DNA from: Calothrix sp. NIES-4101
Lineage (GTDB): Bacteria; Cyanobacteriota; Cyanobacteriia; Cyanobacteriales; Nostocaceae
Reading direction: 5' to 3'
Assembly: GCA_004296455.1 (NCBI GenBank)
Contig: AP018280.1
Coordinates: 4,402,001 to 4,466,000, forward strand
DNA length: 64,000 nt
The position numbers and the translations under genes were made by a program. The notes beneath the pieces were generated by a model. It did no database searches. It was given only the letters and a program-made list of their open reading frames with translations, and had not been told where the DNA came from. Shown piece by piece: positions 29,251 to 38,798 of this stretch (positions are counted from its first letter, which is position 1; each line of letters begins with the position of its first letter).

Positions 29251-29901
29251 TTACCTATTTTCTAACTCAATTAGAGTATTTCTCACGCGGTTAAAAATAT
29301 TCCCCGCCAGCAAGGCTATGGTAAGAGTAAAAATAATATCTAGCCAAATACCGGGAACAATACCAAAACCAAGAAGTAAGGAAATCAGAGCAAATATAAA
29401 TGCGCGATCGCTCTTACCCATCGGACCATCGTAACGACGACTCCCACCTGCTACTACACCAAGAACCCCTGCCATTTCGCTAATAATTGATAAAATAACG
29501 ACGACCACAACTAGATAACTAGAGATATGGGGAATAACAGCAAATGGGAGGTAAAGAACTGCATCTGAAATGACATCTGTAAGTTCGTTCAAAATTCCCC
29601 CGAAAATGCTTTTCATTCCGTGTTCCCGTGCGAGCATTCCATCAATAGCATTGAGTGCCATCCGAATTAACATCACGGGAGGAACAATCAACAGTAACCA
29701 GTGATATTCGTTCCATAGGGTAATAGCAATACCGACCAATGTAGACAATATGGTGGCGAAAATAGTTACCTGATTGGCTGTAACTCCTATACTTGCAATT
29801 CTATTTACCAGAGGTCTTAATTTATTTTGAAAAGTCGGTTTCAGTTGATAAAGGCTATTCATATACGTAAGAATTGTAGCAGGGACATCTCGCCTACCCA
29901 T
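29251..29901 (-). CDS. CDP-alcohol phosphatidyltransferase (YnbA-like)
   Basis: The 216-residue membrane protein holds the CDP-alcohol transferase motif in the form NAIDGMLAREHGMKSIFGG then ILNELTDVISD. Compared with the canonical D-x2-DG-x2-AR-x8-G-x3-D-x3-D, the first and third Asp are Asn, which I recall from the YnbA-type subgroup. An alternative start is Met14 (29862). It would join a CDP-lipid to an alcohol. It is first in an operon with cdsA and plsC homologues, the same gene combination as E. coli ynb genes, whose product is not firmly known. The promoter region overlaps the end of the subtilase gene spacer. Confidence 0.85.
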   Translation of the reverse strand: MGRRDVPATILTYMNSLYQLKPTFQNKLRPLVNRIASIGVTANQVTIFATILSTLVGIAITLWNEYHWLLLIVPPVMLIRMALNAIDGMLAREHGMKSIFGGILNELTDVISDAVLYLPFAVIPHISSYLVVVVVILSIISEMAGVLGVVAGGSRRYDGPMGKSDRAFIFALISLLLGFGIVPGIWLDIIFTLTIALLAGNIFNRVRNTLIELENR

Positions 29902-29924
29902 GTTAGCAAGATGTCGATTATAGT

Positions 29925-32117
29925 TTATTTTTTCACTGCTCGAATGGCAGCATCTGCATTAATTAATCCACTACCAAAGAAAACCTGTTTTTCCGATGTA
30001 GAAGAAGAGATAAAACCTTTACTCACCAAAGTCTGATATTGTTCTTTCTCTTTCTCCGAAATCTGTAAACCATCGTAACTTGCAGTCGATTTGAGAATAT
30101 TAATAATCTGCTCTCGATTCAGCTTTCTATTAGTATCTTCACCTTTCATCAATGCAACTACCCCTGCAACTGCTGGAGAAGAAAAAGAAGTACCCTGCAT
30201 CCACCAATATTTTCCTCTCATATCAATAACATAAGACCAACGGGAATTGGGATAGGCTAAACCTTGCCAAAATGCTTCCATCCAGGTTCCTCCTGTAGTG
30301 GGAATCCCCCCCAACCAGCTGATTGGAGTACTGAAATCTCCACCAGGTGCGACTACACCTAATCCTTTACCATAGTTACTATAAGGTGCGCGATCGCCAA
30401 ATAAATTTGTTGCTCCAACAGATAACACTCCCTCATATCCCGAAGGATAACCAACGATGGGACGGTTAGAATTGCCGGAGGAAGCAACTATAACTAACTT
30501 GGGATATTGCTGGAATATCTGCTTGAAGGCTAATTCTTCTGCATCGATGGGAACTGTTCCCCCCAAACTTAAATTAATCACATCTGCTCCCCGATTTGCA
30601 GCATAACCAACAGCTTCAATTACAGAAGCTCTCTGAATGCTGCCATTTAAACCAAACACTCGTACAGGCAAAATCTTGGCATTGGGCGCGACTCCCGATA
30701 CTCCTTGAGCATTTTCGGGTTTAGCTGCAACGACTCCACTGACTAAAGTTCCATGGAATTCACCACCAACATCTGCACGAATTTTGTCACGCCAGCGATC
30801 GGCTATTTCTTTTTGTAGAGTTTGGTTATTTATTTTTGCTAATTCACTTGGTGATAAGTATCTTCTAATTAATTCAGCATCAGATAATTTAAACGTATCT
30901 TGTAATTTCCTCCGTAAAATATTCATTTCTAAAGGACTCATTTTTGTATCTGGATCGCCAATCTCACAGGGATTTTTGCTATTACTTGATTCCGAAAAAT
31001 CCCAACCATATTCTTCTTGCGGACATTTATCGGCTGTCGATACTTTGTATAAATTATTTTTTAAATCTGGATGGTTCCATTGAATTAAACTATCTATCAC
31101 TGCCACAACAACACCTTTACCACCGTTACTATTTTGCCAAGCTTCGGTAACACGTAAATCGCTACGAGTCGATATAGATTGTGGAGGCTTTTTGGATTGC
31201 TTATTCTTAGTAGTTTGCTCTTGGAGACAGTTTTGTAAGGCGTTAAAACCCTTAATTGGTTGTTGCAAACATGTTTTCAGGGGAGCGCTATTCAAGTGCC
31301 ACTGTAAACCTAAATAATTTGTGGTTGAATTATTCCCACGTTGTGTAATATTTGAAGATTGTGTCTCGAACGATGCAATATTTAGTTTTTGAGGTTTTTG
31401 TTGAGCGATGTCAACAGAATTAGAAACAGATTCAAGGAAATTTGGTGCGGCAGAATGTATTCCTTTAATTTGATTGAGTTCATTGGCAACATTTAACACA
31501 TTTATACCGGAAGCTGTGGTTGATTTCACAATATAAATATTGGGAAAGAAACGTAGGGGACGAATAATTTCTAAATTATTTTGTTTGAGAATAGATTCCT
31601 TGTCTTTTTCGCCTATATTTGCTTGAAATCCGACGACTATTTCGTTCGGCAAAATAATTGTATCTTGCTGATTTGCGCGACTTAATACAGGTAAAGAAGC
31701 CTTGACGTAACTTTGATTTTGGATTTTATTTTTGATTGCATCGGTATTAGTAGCAGGTAACGCGACAACCGCATAATTTCCTCCTAAAGGCTTCACCTGT
31801 ACCTGGGAAGCTCCACCACCACGAGTTCCTGCACCTATTTTTAAATCTTGTTCTAGTTGTAAATAAAGCGGATTATTGTTGCCATTGCGGGTATTTGCTA
31901 CAGGTTTAAATTCAACTGCGATCGCATCTTTTTGTTGAGTTAATGGAACACGCTGTCCTTTATAGATGTAAAATAATTGATTATCATTTAATTTTGTGGT
32001 GAGAGCCGATGCATTTAGATTAAATTTGCGACTGATTGCTGTCAATGGAAAGATATTTGTCACAGCTAAAATAGTACTAGCTAAAAGAATGCTAGATACA
32101 GCAATTTTGCGATTCAT
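29925..32117 (-). CDS. Exported subtilisin-like serine protease (S8)
   Basis: The 730-residue protein begins with a signal-like sequence (VSSILLASTILAVTNIFPLT). A pro-region of about 300 residues includes an inhibitor-like segment. The catalytic triad is Asp342 in VVVAVIDS, His455 in GGEFHGTLVSGVVA and Ser644 in GTSFSSPAVAGVVALM; the oxyanion Asn is in VIVASSGNSN. An insertion between Asp and His (about 365-445) is longer than usual. It lies 157 bp after the TPR-CHAT gene on the same strand and has its own CATACCCCC-N15-TATAAATA promoter. I infer a role with the CHAT array, possibly as target or co-effector. Confidence 0.92.
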   Translation of the reverse strand: MNRKIAVSSILLASTILAVTNIFPLTAISRKFNLNASALTTKLNDNQLFYIYKGQRVPLTQQKDAIAVEFKPVANTRNGNNNPLYLQLEQDLKIGAGTRGGGASQVQVKPLGGNYAVVALPATNTDAIKNKIQNQSYVKASLPVLSRANQQDTIILPNEIVVGFQANIGEKDKESILKQNNLEIIRPLRFFPNIYIVKSTTASGINVLNVANELNQIKGIHSAAPNFLESVSNSVDIAQQKPQKLNIASFETQSSNITQRGNNSTTNYLGLQWHLNSAPLKTCLQQPIKGFNALQNCLQEQTTKNKQSKKPPQSISTRSDLRVTEAWQNSNGGKGVVVAVIDSLIQWNHPDLKNNLYKVSTADKCPQEEYGWDFSESSNSKNPCEIGDPDTKMSPLEMNILRRKLQDTFKLSDAELIRRYLSPSELAKINNQTLQKEIADRWRDKIRADVGGEFHGTLVSGVVAAKPENAQGVSGVAPNAKILPVRVFGLNGSIQRASVIEAVGYAANRGADVINLSLGGTVPIDAEELAFKQIFQQYPKLVIVASSGNSNRPIVGYPSGYEGVLSVGATNLFGDRAPYSNYGKGLGVVAPGGDFSTPISWLGGIPTTGGTWMEAFWQGLAYPNSRWSYVIDMRGKYWWMQGTSFSSPAVAGVVALMKGEDTNRKLNREQIINILKSTASYDGLQISEKEKEQYQTLVSKGFISSSTSEKQVFFGSGLINADAAIRAVKK

Positions 32118-32193
32118 GATTGATATTTCCTAGAAATAATATAGTTATTGGATACTTGCAAATTCACAAAAGGTCGATACTTCCCTGCTTGTT

Positions 32194-32225
32194 TATTTAT
32201 ATTTCCCAACCATAAAGGGGGTATG
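32194..32225 (-). promoter_or_regulatory. CATACCCCC-N15-TATAAATA promoter, copy 2 (subtilase)
   Basis: On the minus strand CATACCCCC (32225-32217), exactly 15 bases, then TATAAATA (32201-32194), 77 bp before the subtilase start. Confidence 0.75.
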
Positions 32226-32273
32226 CAATTTTTACGGGAGTAAATGTGGGAGTAAATTTTTACCGACTAACTA

Positions 32274-35200
32274 TCACTCCGCTTCTCCAATCAAGGTAAA
32301 AGCTGCCCAAGCACTGGGATTGGGATGCTGTTTCATTGTCTTCAACATTGCCTGTCGTAGCGCCTGAGCTTTATCGGGACTTTTTTGCAGATTTTGATAA
32401 AATTCTGTCATTAGCTCTGCCGTAGGCGCATCTGGAACCGCCCAAAGTGATACTAGTACACTGGGTACACCCGCACTAATTAGGGAGCGCGATAAACCAA
32501 TTACCCCATCTCCAGAAATCCTTCCCCTTCCAGTATCGCAAGCACTGAGTACAACTAATTCGGCATTTAGTTTTAAATCCAGGATTTCCCCGGCAGTCAG
32601 TAATCCGTCACTTTTTTCGTTGTTTTTGTTACCTGGAGCTAGAGCAATACTACTATTTAATCCTTGGATATCGTCAAATAAACCGTGGGTTGCAAAGTGG
32701 ATAAATTGAGCTTGAGACAAACGTTTAGTTACTTCGGTTTCCGTCGCCTGGTTACCGATGAGAGATTGAGTTTTGAATAATTTAGCGATCGCATTTGCTT
32801 CTAGTTCCGCACCAGGTAAAGCTGATAATTGTCGTGGTGATTCTCCAATTTTTGGGGATACATCTGGCATGGTGGGATTTCCGACAATCAGCATATTATT
32901 TCCCTGGATGGGTTTGTTGCCGATGCGTTGTTTCTGTTTGCGAGTTAAATCGAGAACCTGAATTGATGGGGATGTGAGGATGGTGTATTTTTCAATTAAA
33001 TATTTCCCGTCTTTGTCTTGGAGTGCGGGGAAGGGAACCAGGAATAAGCTACTTTGAGGAATGAATGTAACTCTAGCGTTAGGGTTTTGGGGAAGTAAGT
33101 CTGCGATGGGGTTGATTAATAATTCGTGGAGACGTTTGAGTTTATTGGTGGTTTTGGGCGCATCGGGATTGTAGGTGACATCAATACCGCGAAAAGCTGT
33201 ACCCCTAACACCAATTGATTCGCGGGTGATCGTTACGATATCTTTTAAAGTTGTGTTTTCTTTTTGCCACAATGGTTTTAAATCTGCTTTGCGGAAGCTG
33301 ACTTCTCCGGTAGGTTTGATGACCCAAATATATAATTCCGATTCTTTGCTTTGTTCTTTACCTGCGATTTTGAATTCGTCAGTGATGATTGAATATTGAA
33401 CCAGGGTTGCATTTTGGGATTTGGCGATTTGTTTAATTTGGTTAATGTTTATTTCTGGGGAAGTATTACTATTAGGTTGCAAACGACTAATTAACAAGTC
33501 TACAAAAGCTCTAGCACGTCCATTCTCTGACACTTCTAAAGCTGCATCGGTTTTATTTTGAGCAATCAGTACTCGCTGCAAAATTTCATAGGTACGTGTT
33601 TGCTGCTCAAAAATGGAAATTTTCAAATCATTTCGATCAGCTAACTTACCACGTTGAGATTTCCAAACTTCAATTCCTTGCTTTAATACCCTTTCTGCTT
33701 CGGAAAAATTTCCCAATTTATTAAAAGTAGAACCCAAATTATTCAGCGTAGCACCTTCACCAAAGCGATCGCCTATTTGTTTGAATATTCCCAAAGCTTG
33801 TTGCTGGAGGTCAATGGCTTTTTTTGGTTCTCCCAGAACATCATACATATTCCCCAAATTCGTGAGGACAGATGCTTCCCCGGAACGCTCACCGATTTCT
33901 TTGGCAATTTTTAAACGCTGTTGGTAGAAGTCTATGGCTTTTTGATAGTCTCCTAAAGCATCATACACTGTTCCTAAATTACCTAACGCCCTGCCAATAC
34001 CGGAACGATTACCGATTTTTTTGTCAATTGCTAAAGCTTGTTGGTAGGATGCGATCGCTTTTTGATAGTCTTTGAGGGAACCATAAGCATTTCCCAGATT
34101 TGTCAACGCAGCACTTTCACCGGTACGTTCTCCAATTTGTTTGGAAATTTGTAAACGCTGTTGGTGGAATTCAATCGCTTTTTGATATTCTCCCAAGGAA
34201 TAGTAAATATTTCCCAAACCACCCAACGCACCACCTTCACCGGAGCGATCGCCTATTTTTTTGAAGATTGCTAAACTTTGTTGGTGGAAGTCTATTGCTT
34301 GTTTGTAGTCTCCTTGGGAATAGTAAGCATTTCCCAAGCTACCGATTACATTACCTTCACCAGGACGATCGCCTATTTGTTGGAAAATTTTTAAAGCTTG
34401 TTGGAGGAACTCAACCGCTTTTTGAGACTCCCCTAAATAACTGTAAGCATTTCCCAAACTATTCAACCTTGTTCCTTGAACTGCGCGATCGCCAATCTCT
34501 TTCGCAATTGCTAAGCTTTGTTGATATAACTTAATTGCTTTTTGGTATTCCCCAAGAGAAGAGTAAACAGCTCCCAAATTACCTAGTACAAGACCTTCAC
34601 CTCGGCGATCGCGAATTTGGGGGAAGATAGTTAAAGCTTGTTGGTAGAAATCAATTGCTTTTGGGAACTCTCCTTGGTAGTAATAAACATTTCCCAAATT
34701 CAGCAGTGCTTTTCCCACACCGGAGCGATCGCCAAGTTCCTTAGATATTGCTAAACGCTGTTGGTGGAATTCAATCGCTTTTTGGTATTCCCCCAGGGAA
34801 AAGTAAACACTTCCTAAATTACTCAAAGCAGAAGCAATACCTGGGCGATCGCCAAGTTCCTTAGATATTGCTAAACGCTGTTGGTGAAACTCAATTGCTT
34901 TTTGATATTCCCCCAGAGCATTGTAAGCAACTCCCAGATTACCCAGAGAACGACCTTCACCAGCGCGATCGCCAATTTGTCTAAAAATTACTAAACCCTG
35001 TTGATGGAAGTCAATTGCTTTGCGATAATCACCGAGAATATAGTAAGCATTTCCCAGATTACCTAGTGCTTGTGCTTCACCTGTCCTATCCTTAATTTGT
35101 CGATATATTTGCAGTGCTTTTTCGTAAGACAACAAGGCAGCTTTTAAATTACCTCTTTGGAACTGATCTATACCTTGTTCTAATAGTTGATCGGCTTGAT

Positions 35201-35348
35201 TTTTACGTGCATCTATCGTCTGGGCTAATACCTTTGGTGTATTACTTAAAATAGGCAAATTACAATTAAACAAAGTTGAAAAAACAGCCAATAGAAAAAT
35301 GAACCAGCTTAGACTAATTTTATTTAATCCAACTTTACCAAAACGCAT
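32274..35348 (-). CDS. Exported TPR-CHAT protease-like protein
   Basis: The frame is open from 35381, but ATG at 35348 directly precedes a signal peptide (MRFGKVGLNKISLSWFIFLL, then AVF...KVLAQ) and is preferred; it gives 1024 residues. About twelve 40-residue TPRs follow (LGNLGNAYYSLGEYQKAIEF type). The C-terminal CHAT domain (about 620-1024) has the His in HFATHG (H888) and the Cys in VVLSACDTGRG (C937), so the caspase-like dyad is intact. It starts 19 bp after a CHAT paralogue lacking the Cys. A periplasmic protease gated by TPR binding is the likely model. Confidence 0.92.
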   Translation of the reverse strand: MRFGKVGLNKISLSWFIFLLAVFSTLFNCNLPILSNTPKVLAQTIDARKNQADQLLEQGIDQFQRGNLKAALLSYEKALQIYRQIKDRTGEAQALGNLGNAYYILGDYRKAIDFHQQGLVIFRQIGDRAGEGRSLGNLGVAYNALGEYQKAIEFHQQRLAISKELGDRPGIASALSNLGSVYFSLGEYQKAIEFHQQRLAISKELGDRSGVGKALLNLGNVYYYQGEFPKAIDFYQQALTIFPQIRDRRGEGLVLGNLGAVYSSLGEYQKAIKLYQQSLAIAKEIGDRAVQGTRLNSLGNAYSYLGESQKAVEFLQQALKIFQQIGDRPGEGNVIGSLGNAYYSQGDYKQAIDFHQQSLAIFKKIGDRSGEGGALGGLGNIYYSLGEYQKAIEFHQQRLQISKQIGERTGESAALTNLGNAYGSLKDYQKAIASYQQALAIDKKIGNRSGIGRALGNLGTVYDALGDYQKAIDFYQQRLKIAKEIGERSGEASVLTNLGNMYDVLGEPKKAIDLQQQALGIFKQIGDRFGEGATLNNLGSTFNKLGNFSEAERVLKQGIEVWKSQRGKLADRNDLKISIFEQQTRTYEILQRVLIAQNKTDAALEVSENGRARAFVDLLISRLQPNSNTSPEININQIKQIAKSQNATLVQYSIITDEFKIAGKEQSKESELYIWVIKPTGEVSFRKADLKPLWQKENTTLKDIVTITRESIGVRGTAFRGIDVTYNPDAPKTTNKLKRLHELLINPIADLLPQNPNARVTFIPQSSLFLVPFPALQDKDGKYLIEKYTILTSPSIQVLDLTRKQKQRIGNKPIQGNNMLIVGNPTMPDVSPKIGESPRQLSALPGAELEANAIAKLFKTQSLIGNQATETEVTKRLSQAQFIHFATHGLFDDIQGLNSSIALAPGNKNNEKSDGLLTAGEILDLKLNAELVVLSACDTGRGRISGDGVIGLSRSLISAGVPSVLVSLWAVPDAPTAELMTEFYQNLQKSPDKAQALRQAMLKTMKQHPNPSAWAAFTLIGEAE

Positions 35349-35367
35349 AATCAATAACCCCTCACCA

Positions 35368-36729
35368 TTACAACAAACCAATTGACGTAAAACCAGCCCA
35401 ATCTTGCGGATTTGGATATTTTTTCATTGTTTCCAGGATAGCTTTGCGAAATGCAGTCGCTTTATCAGGATTTTTACTGAAGTTTTCATAAAATTTAACC
35501 ATTAAAAATGACGTTGCCTCATCACCAACTTCCCAGAGGGAAGCAATAACGCTATCTGCACCAGCCACAAAAAAAGCACGGGAAAGCCCAACTACCCCAT
35601 CGCTTGTGATGCGTCCTAAAGCTGTATTTGCAGCACTCAATACCACCAAATCGGCTTTGAGAGGCAATTTTTGGATTTCTGTAACCGAAAGCCAGCCATC
35701 GTCTTTTGCGGAAGTAGCAAGAGCGATCGCATTCGAGTTATTGAGATCAACAGCATGGGCTGCCAGGTGTATAATTTTTGCCTGGGGCATTTTTTGCACG
35801 ATTATTGTTTCTGTTGCTACATCACCTGTAATTGCTTGGGTTTTGAATATTTTGGCAATTGCTTTTGCTTCTTTCTCTGCACATGGTATTGGTAATAGTT
35901 GTAAGGGTTTTTCTCCGAGTTTTGGGGGGAATTTGGGTGCAGTTGGATTTCCAACTATTAATAATTCATCACTTTTAATATTTATATTGGTGCTTTTACG
36001 GGTTGATATTTTTTCAGATTGACGTTTGATTTTGCGTTGATAAAGAGAATTTAATACCTGAATTGATGGTGCCGTCGAAATTACGTGTTTCTCGATTAAA
36101 TATTTACCACTATTATCTTGTAGCGCCAAAAATGGAACCAGAGACAAATCACCTTGAGGAATAAAAATTACTCGTTCTTGTATTTTTTGAGGTAATAAAT
36201 AGGCTATCGGTTCAATTAATATTTGGTGTAATTCTTTGAGATGCGATTGTTGTGTATTTAAGTTTTGAGGATTTGCGATCACCTGCGAACAACTATGCTG
36301 TTTCTGAATTAATTTTATAAATGAAAATCTCTGCTTACACCTTCTTGCTTGCAAATTAATCTCACGCATGAAGATTTCACTGTTTGGTTTGATTACCCAA
36401 GTTAACAGCCTTGATTCCTGCATTTGTTTTTTGCCATTGACGATTATCTCGTCGTAGAGAATGGAGTATTGAACAATCGTGGCGTTTTGGGTTTTTACAA
36501 CTTGCTTAATTTGTTCTAAATTTAGAGGTAGACTATTAAAATTATCAGCTTTGAGATTGTCTTTGCTAAAAATAGATGATGTATCTATGGCAATTCCCAG
36601 GCTACATATCAACAGACTCAATATGTAAATAGACAAACTGAAAGGAGCTATTTTATAACATTTTTTAGGAGATATAAGATTAGGATTTTGCATATTGGTT
36701 AGGCTTTTAATACCTTTGTCAGTTCGCAA
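35368..36729 (-). CDS. CHAT-domain protein with catalytic Cys replaced (pseudoprotease)
   Basis: The 453-residue protein has an N-terminal hydrophobic segment (FSLSIYILSLLICSLGIAID) and a CHAT domain without TPRs. The His position is kept in IIHLAAHAVD (H325). The Cys position, normally SAC(D/E)TG, reads VVLSAANTALGRI (A367). The rest of the domain is well preserved (GVVGLSRAFFVAGADSVIAS and the final NPQDWAGF). The adjacent downstream CHAT keeps its Cys, and the two are closest to one another in this window. This looks like an inactive partner, by analogy with pseudocaspases; that role is inferred. Confidence 0.85.
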   Translation of the reverse strand: MRTDKGIKSLTNMQNPNLISPKKCYKIAPFSLSIYILSLLICSLGIAIDTSSIFSKDNLKADNFNSLPLNLEQIKQVVKTQNATIVQYSILYDEIIVNGKKQMQESRLLTWVIKPNSEIFMREINLQARRCKQRFSFIKLIQKQHSCSQVIANPQNLNTQQSHLKELHQILIEPIAYLLPQKIQERVIFIPQGDLSLVPFLALQDNSGKYLIEKHVISTAPSIQVLNSLYQRKIKRQSEKISTRKSTNINIKSDELLIVGNPTAPKFPPKLGEKPLQLLPIPCAEKEAKAIAKIFKTQAITGDVATETIIVQKMPQAKIIHLAAHAVDLNNSNAIALATSAKDDGWLSVTEIQKLPLKADLVVLSAANTALGRITSDGVVGLSRAFFVAGADSVIASLWEVGDEATSFLMVKFYENFSKNPDKATAFRKAILETMKKYPNPQDWAGFTSIGLL

Positions 36730-36811
36730 GGAGAGATTTTTGAATTACTGCGAGCATATAGCCCGCAGATAATATCAAAATATTTATTTACATTCAATAA
36801 ATGATTGCAGC

Positions 36812-37333
36812 TTAGGCATTACTGATTTTATTAATGATATTAAGTGTCGCCTGAGCCATATCTTTCATGTTATCTTTTTCAAATAGATTTGCTGCTATTT
36901 TTAGGTCTGTGATCGCATCATTTTTACTTCCTAATGCATAATTAGAGAAACCTCGATATAAATAAGCAAAGTGAATGCTATTATCCATCTGAATTGTTTT
37001 ATCTAAATCTGCTTTAGCTGCTTGATAATTTCTCAATTCATAGTAACTTGCACCTCTACCGAGATAAGCATATTGATTATTTGGTTCTACTTTTAGTATT
37101 TCATTAAAAATTTGCAATGCAGCTTGATAATTTTTATCTTTGAAAAATAAGTTAAATCCTTGCTTTAACTTAGCTCTAGTATCTTGATTATTTTCTGTTA
37201 CTTGTGCAGGAGCTATCTGAGATTCTGTTGAAATTTGATTTTGCTGCAATTTAATTTGAGCGTTTGCATGAGGTATACATACTGTTAAACCAAGTACGAC
37301 GATTACGGATGCTAAACCTTTTAAACCTTTCAT
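36812..37333 (-). CDS. Small exported TPR protein
   Basis: The 173-residue protein has a signal peptide (MKGLKGLASVIVVLGLTVCI, cleavage near NAQ, residue 25). It then carries three TPR-like repeats (FKDKNYQAALQIFNEILKVE; NQYAYLGRGASYYELRNYQA; HFAYLYRGFSNYALGSKNDA) and a helical end. A paralogue stands at 46493, likewise before a CHAT gene. It begins the minus-strand array TPR, pseudo-CHAT, TPR-CHAT, subtilase, with 82 bp to the next gene. Two copies of the CATACCCCC promoter lie upstream. An adaptor or inhibitor of the CHAT proteins is a fair guess. Confidence 0.85.
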   Translation of the reverse strand: MKGLKGLASVIVVLGLTVCIPHANAQIKLQQNQISTESQIAPAQVTENNQDTRAKLKQGFNLFFKDKNYQAALQIFNEILKVEPNNQYAYLGRGASYYELRNYQAAKADLDKTIQMDNSIHFAYLYRGFSNYALGSKNDAITDLKIAANLFEKDNMKDMAQATLNIINKISNA

Positions 37334-37420
37334 TTGAGTTTCTCCAATTTAATAATGGTAGTTTGACTAATTTGACAATAGTTGACGAGTTTTTGAAATC
37401 GAACCCTTTGCTGTTATGAT

Positions 37421-37452
37421 TATTTATATTTCTCAGTCAAAAGGGGGGTATG
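37421..37452 (-). promoter_or_regulatory. CATACCCCC-N15-TATAAATA promoter, copy 3 (TPR)
   Basis: On the minus strand CATACCCCC (37452-37444), 15 bases, TATAAATA (37428-37421), 88 bp before the TPR gene. Confidence 0.75.
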
Positions 37453-37488
37453 CAGTTTTGGGAAAATGGTGTGTTTCGCTTTCCTATT

Positions 37489-37520
37489 GTTTTATATCTC
37501 TGGCTACTTTAGGGGGTATG
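37489..37520 (-). promoter_or_regulatory. CATACCCCC-N15-TATAAAAC promoter, copy 4
   Basis: On the minus strand CATACCCCC (37520-37512), 15 bases, TATAAAAC (37496-37489). It is a second, tandem copy 68 bp upstream of copy 3. Confidence 0.7.
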
Positions 37521-37618
37521 CAAAAATAGTTGTGAATGAATTTGTGCTGAATAAATAAATTGCATAAAAAAGACGTAGCATTACTACGTCTGAATAATTT
37601 CTGATTTCCAATTCCTTT

Positions 37619-38203
37619 TCAATCACATAACTGATTTGGCAAATCCTTGATTAACTGGGACAATTCTGATGAGGGTTTAGGGACAGAATATGCTTGCTGT
37701 AATGCATCTGACCATAATCCTTGTTCTGCAAAATATTTGGCTTTGACTAATGCGATCGCTTCTACGCTTTTGTTTTTCTGTAATCTTTCCAAAAGTTTTA
37801 ACTCGCTAGTAATACGGTTGCGTTGAGGTGCTTCCATGATTTGGAAGGGAATAAACATTACTGGAGAACTACTTGCTTGATTTAAAAAGATGAACCATTT
37901 ATAGGTTTGACCTGGTTTTAAAGGTTCACCTTGATAATTTACACTTTGTTTTCCCGTGACAATTTGAGTATTTAAATATTCTTGATTTTCTAGAGTTCCT
38001 ACTGCTATTTTTTTAACTTCTGCCACTTTTGCAACTCCCTCACTATTCTGAGATACTCCATTTTTCCAAATAAATAAAGGTTGAGTATTCCAAATAACTC
38101 GATTTTGAGCAGGAGCATCTGGAGAAATGAGACAAATTGCTTGTCCAGGGCGGGAACCACCTTTACGGGGTTTTATAGAAAGAGGGCTAGAGTAGGTTAG
38201 GTA
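37619..38203 (-). pseudogene. DUF928-like protein, 5'-truncated
   Basis: The frame is open from just after a TGA at 38206-38204 to the stop at 37619. The only usable start, GTG at 38026, would drop the segment KPRKGGSRPGQAICLISPD and PLFIWKNGVS, which clearly belong to the same protein. The pattern recalls cyanobacterial DUF928 proteins that occur with CHAT genes (glycine-rich SRP region, then a two-strand/helix tail). No signal peptide or start is found upstream, where unrelated repeats begin, so it is a remnant, or the 135-residue tail is all that is made. It lies directly behind the TPR/CHAT array promoters, same strand. Confidence 0.55.
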
Positions 38204-38405
38204 TCACTCTTTATGGTGATTTCTTCTGAAGAAGATGCTACGCGATCACGCGAAGCGCCAGAGGCGATCGTATATTTAGGGCTTGCTAAGAATTCTGTAA
38301 CCCCATCAGCAGGTAGCAATAATCCTCTGCACCGGTTGTTAGACCGCGCTCACTCATTACAGCACTTCCGGCTATTACACAATACAATTTTTCCTTGCTC
38401 CTTTC

Positions 38406-38558
38406 CTACCCGTATTTTTCATGACAAATTTGTAACCATTCAGCAACACTTTCTGGTGTTCCATCGGTAAGTTCCCACAAATCCGCAGCAGACCACATAC
38501 AACCACTGATTTGGTGTTCGTCTCCTAGTTTGGGTGGTTTGTAGATAATTGTGTTCAT
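38406..38558 (-). pseudogene. 50-aa fragment resembling the N-terminus of a GNAT acetyltransferase
   Basis: MNTIIYKPPKLGDEHQISGC opens a 50-codon frame. CMWSAADLWELTDGTPESVA looks like the start of certain cyanobacterial GNAT proteins, but the frame stops after HEKYG, well before an acetyl-CoA binding motif. Homology is from memory and moderate. It sits in a decayed zone between repeats and the DUF928 remnant. Confidence 0.35.
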
Positions 38559-38656
38559 TGTTCTTTGGAACTGGGAGTTAAATAGATAGAATTAGTTGGA
38601 TTTTTTGCTAAATCTATAATATGCAATTAACACTGACGGTAGACAGGAGGTAATCT

Positions 38657-38737
38657 GTGATTTCATGTCCGGTTGCATACTTCTTATTAGGACTGACACG
38701 GAGACTTAGAGACGCGGGGACGCGGAGAAATTTTAAT
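38657..38737. repeat. 81-bp dispersed repeat, copy 2
   Basis: Inverted match to 10013-10093 over the same length, with the shared core AGAGACGCGGGGACGCGGAG. Differences are scattered substitutions at the other end. Confidence 0.7.
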
Positions 38738-38798
38738 TGTAAGCGATTGGCGAACATGATATCAGGCAGCCAGCCGTAGTCCTTTAGAAGGAAGAGTG

